A DNA stretch of 64,000 nt from Streptomyces iconiensis. Its GTDB lineage: Bacteria; Actinomycetota; Actinomycetes; Streptomycetales; Streptomycetaceae. Position 1 is the first letter of the stretch; each line of letters opens with the position of its first letter. The translations under genes were made by a program, and so were the position numbers. Below the pieces are notes generated by a model. It made no database searches. It saw nothing but the letters and a program-made list of their open reading frames with translations, and was not told where the DNA came from. Shown here one piece after another: positions 63,925 to 64,000 of this stretch. The DNA lies in assembly GCF_028657195.3 (NCBI RefSeq), contig NZ_JANCPR020000027.1, positions 1 through 64,000 on the forward strand. The letters run 5' to 3'.

Positions 63925-64000
63925 GGCTCCGCTGAACGGGGGCCGCAGACGTGCTTGGTGGCGCGTTACTCCGCCACGCTCGCCCCGCAGACCAGCGGGG

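Larger units (their letters stand above)
63144..64000. other. Apparently decayed region downstream of tRNA-Arg
   Basis: About 850 bp to the end of the window with no intact recognised gene. Besides the tRNA terminator it has a 99-residue frame at 63324-63623 (-), a coding-like fragment on the minus strand around 63660-63760 reading LASLPRLRDKQLAKNPALYG in a different frame, and the hairpin at 63886-63924. Frame breaks suggest degraded coding DNA. Confidence 0.5.

Overview
The window is chromosomal DNA from a Streptomyces. The GC content is very high with strong third-position GC, GTG starts are common, and many genes overlap by 1 to 8 bases. It carries actinomycete-specific genes (scy, filP, nucS, absC, nrtL, and an F-type ATPase operon led by atpI). 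The gene order matches, from memory, the core segment of S. coelicolor running from about SCO5406 down to SCO5351. No prophage, insertion sequence or CRISPR array was recognised.

Layout. 1-4.2 kb: an ArsR-like regulator, a thiamine-binding/DUF3817 pair and three translationally coupled AIM24 proteins. 4.2-8 kb: the MarR regulator absC, then an OmpR-type two-component system divergent from a secreted, aspartate-rich PepSY protein. 8-11 kb: meaB, a thiolase and methylmalonyl-CoA epimerase. 11.2-15.7 kb: the coiled-coil polar-growth proteins Scy and FilP. 15.9-20.1 kb: two tandem ABC-2 exporters. 20.1-26.6 kb: a zinc-ribbon-like small protein, a flavin-dependent oxidoreductase, an SCO5389-family protein, nucS, a collapsed ABC-ATPase relic with a preserved operator-like palindrome, a membrane-anchored ATPase and a STAS protein. 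27-30.7 kb: a 3-hydroxyacyl-CoA dehydrogenase, a cobalamin adenosyltransferase, a HAD hydrolase and an AAC(3)-type aminoglycoside acetyltransferase homologue. 32.1-36.4 kb: chiS-chiR-chiC, with chi-box direct repeats in front of the chitinase. 38-46 kb: the complete ATP synthase operon atpIBEFHAGDC, with a Rex-like operator upstream. 46.2-55.3 kb: a WecA/MraY-type transferase, a phosphatase-like protein, sua5, prmC, prfA, rpmE, an LCP ligase and rho. 55.7-62.9 kb: thrB, thrC, hom, lysA, nrtL and a stand-alone response regulator. 63.07 kb: tRNA-Arg(CCG), followed by about 850 bp that looks decayed.

How the genes fit together. The meaB, epimerase, thiolase and adenosyltransferase genes point to B12-dependent methylmalonyl-CoA and acyl-CoA metabolism. 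The sua5-prmC-prfA-rpmE block serves translation, and rho terminates transcription. hom, thrC, thrB and lysA form the aspartate-family amino-acid block. chiS/chiR/chiC is a chitin-response unit.

The accessory signal lies mostly in small features. These are short tandem repeats (19 to 22 bp period) concentrated at convergent gene ends, low-complexity inserts in several signalling proteins, substituted key residues in a phosphatase-like protein, a STAS protein and an ATPase P-loop, the ABC relic with its operator, and the AAC(3) homologue. All orthology to S. coelicolor is recalled, not searched.
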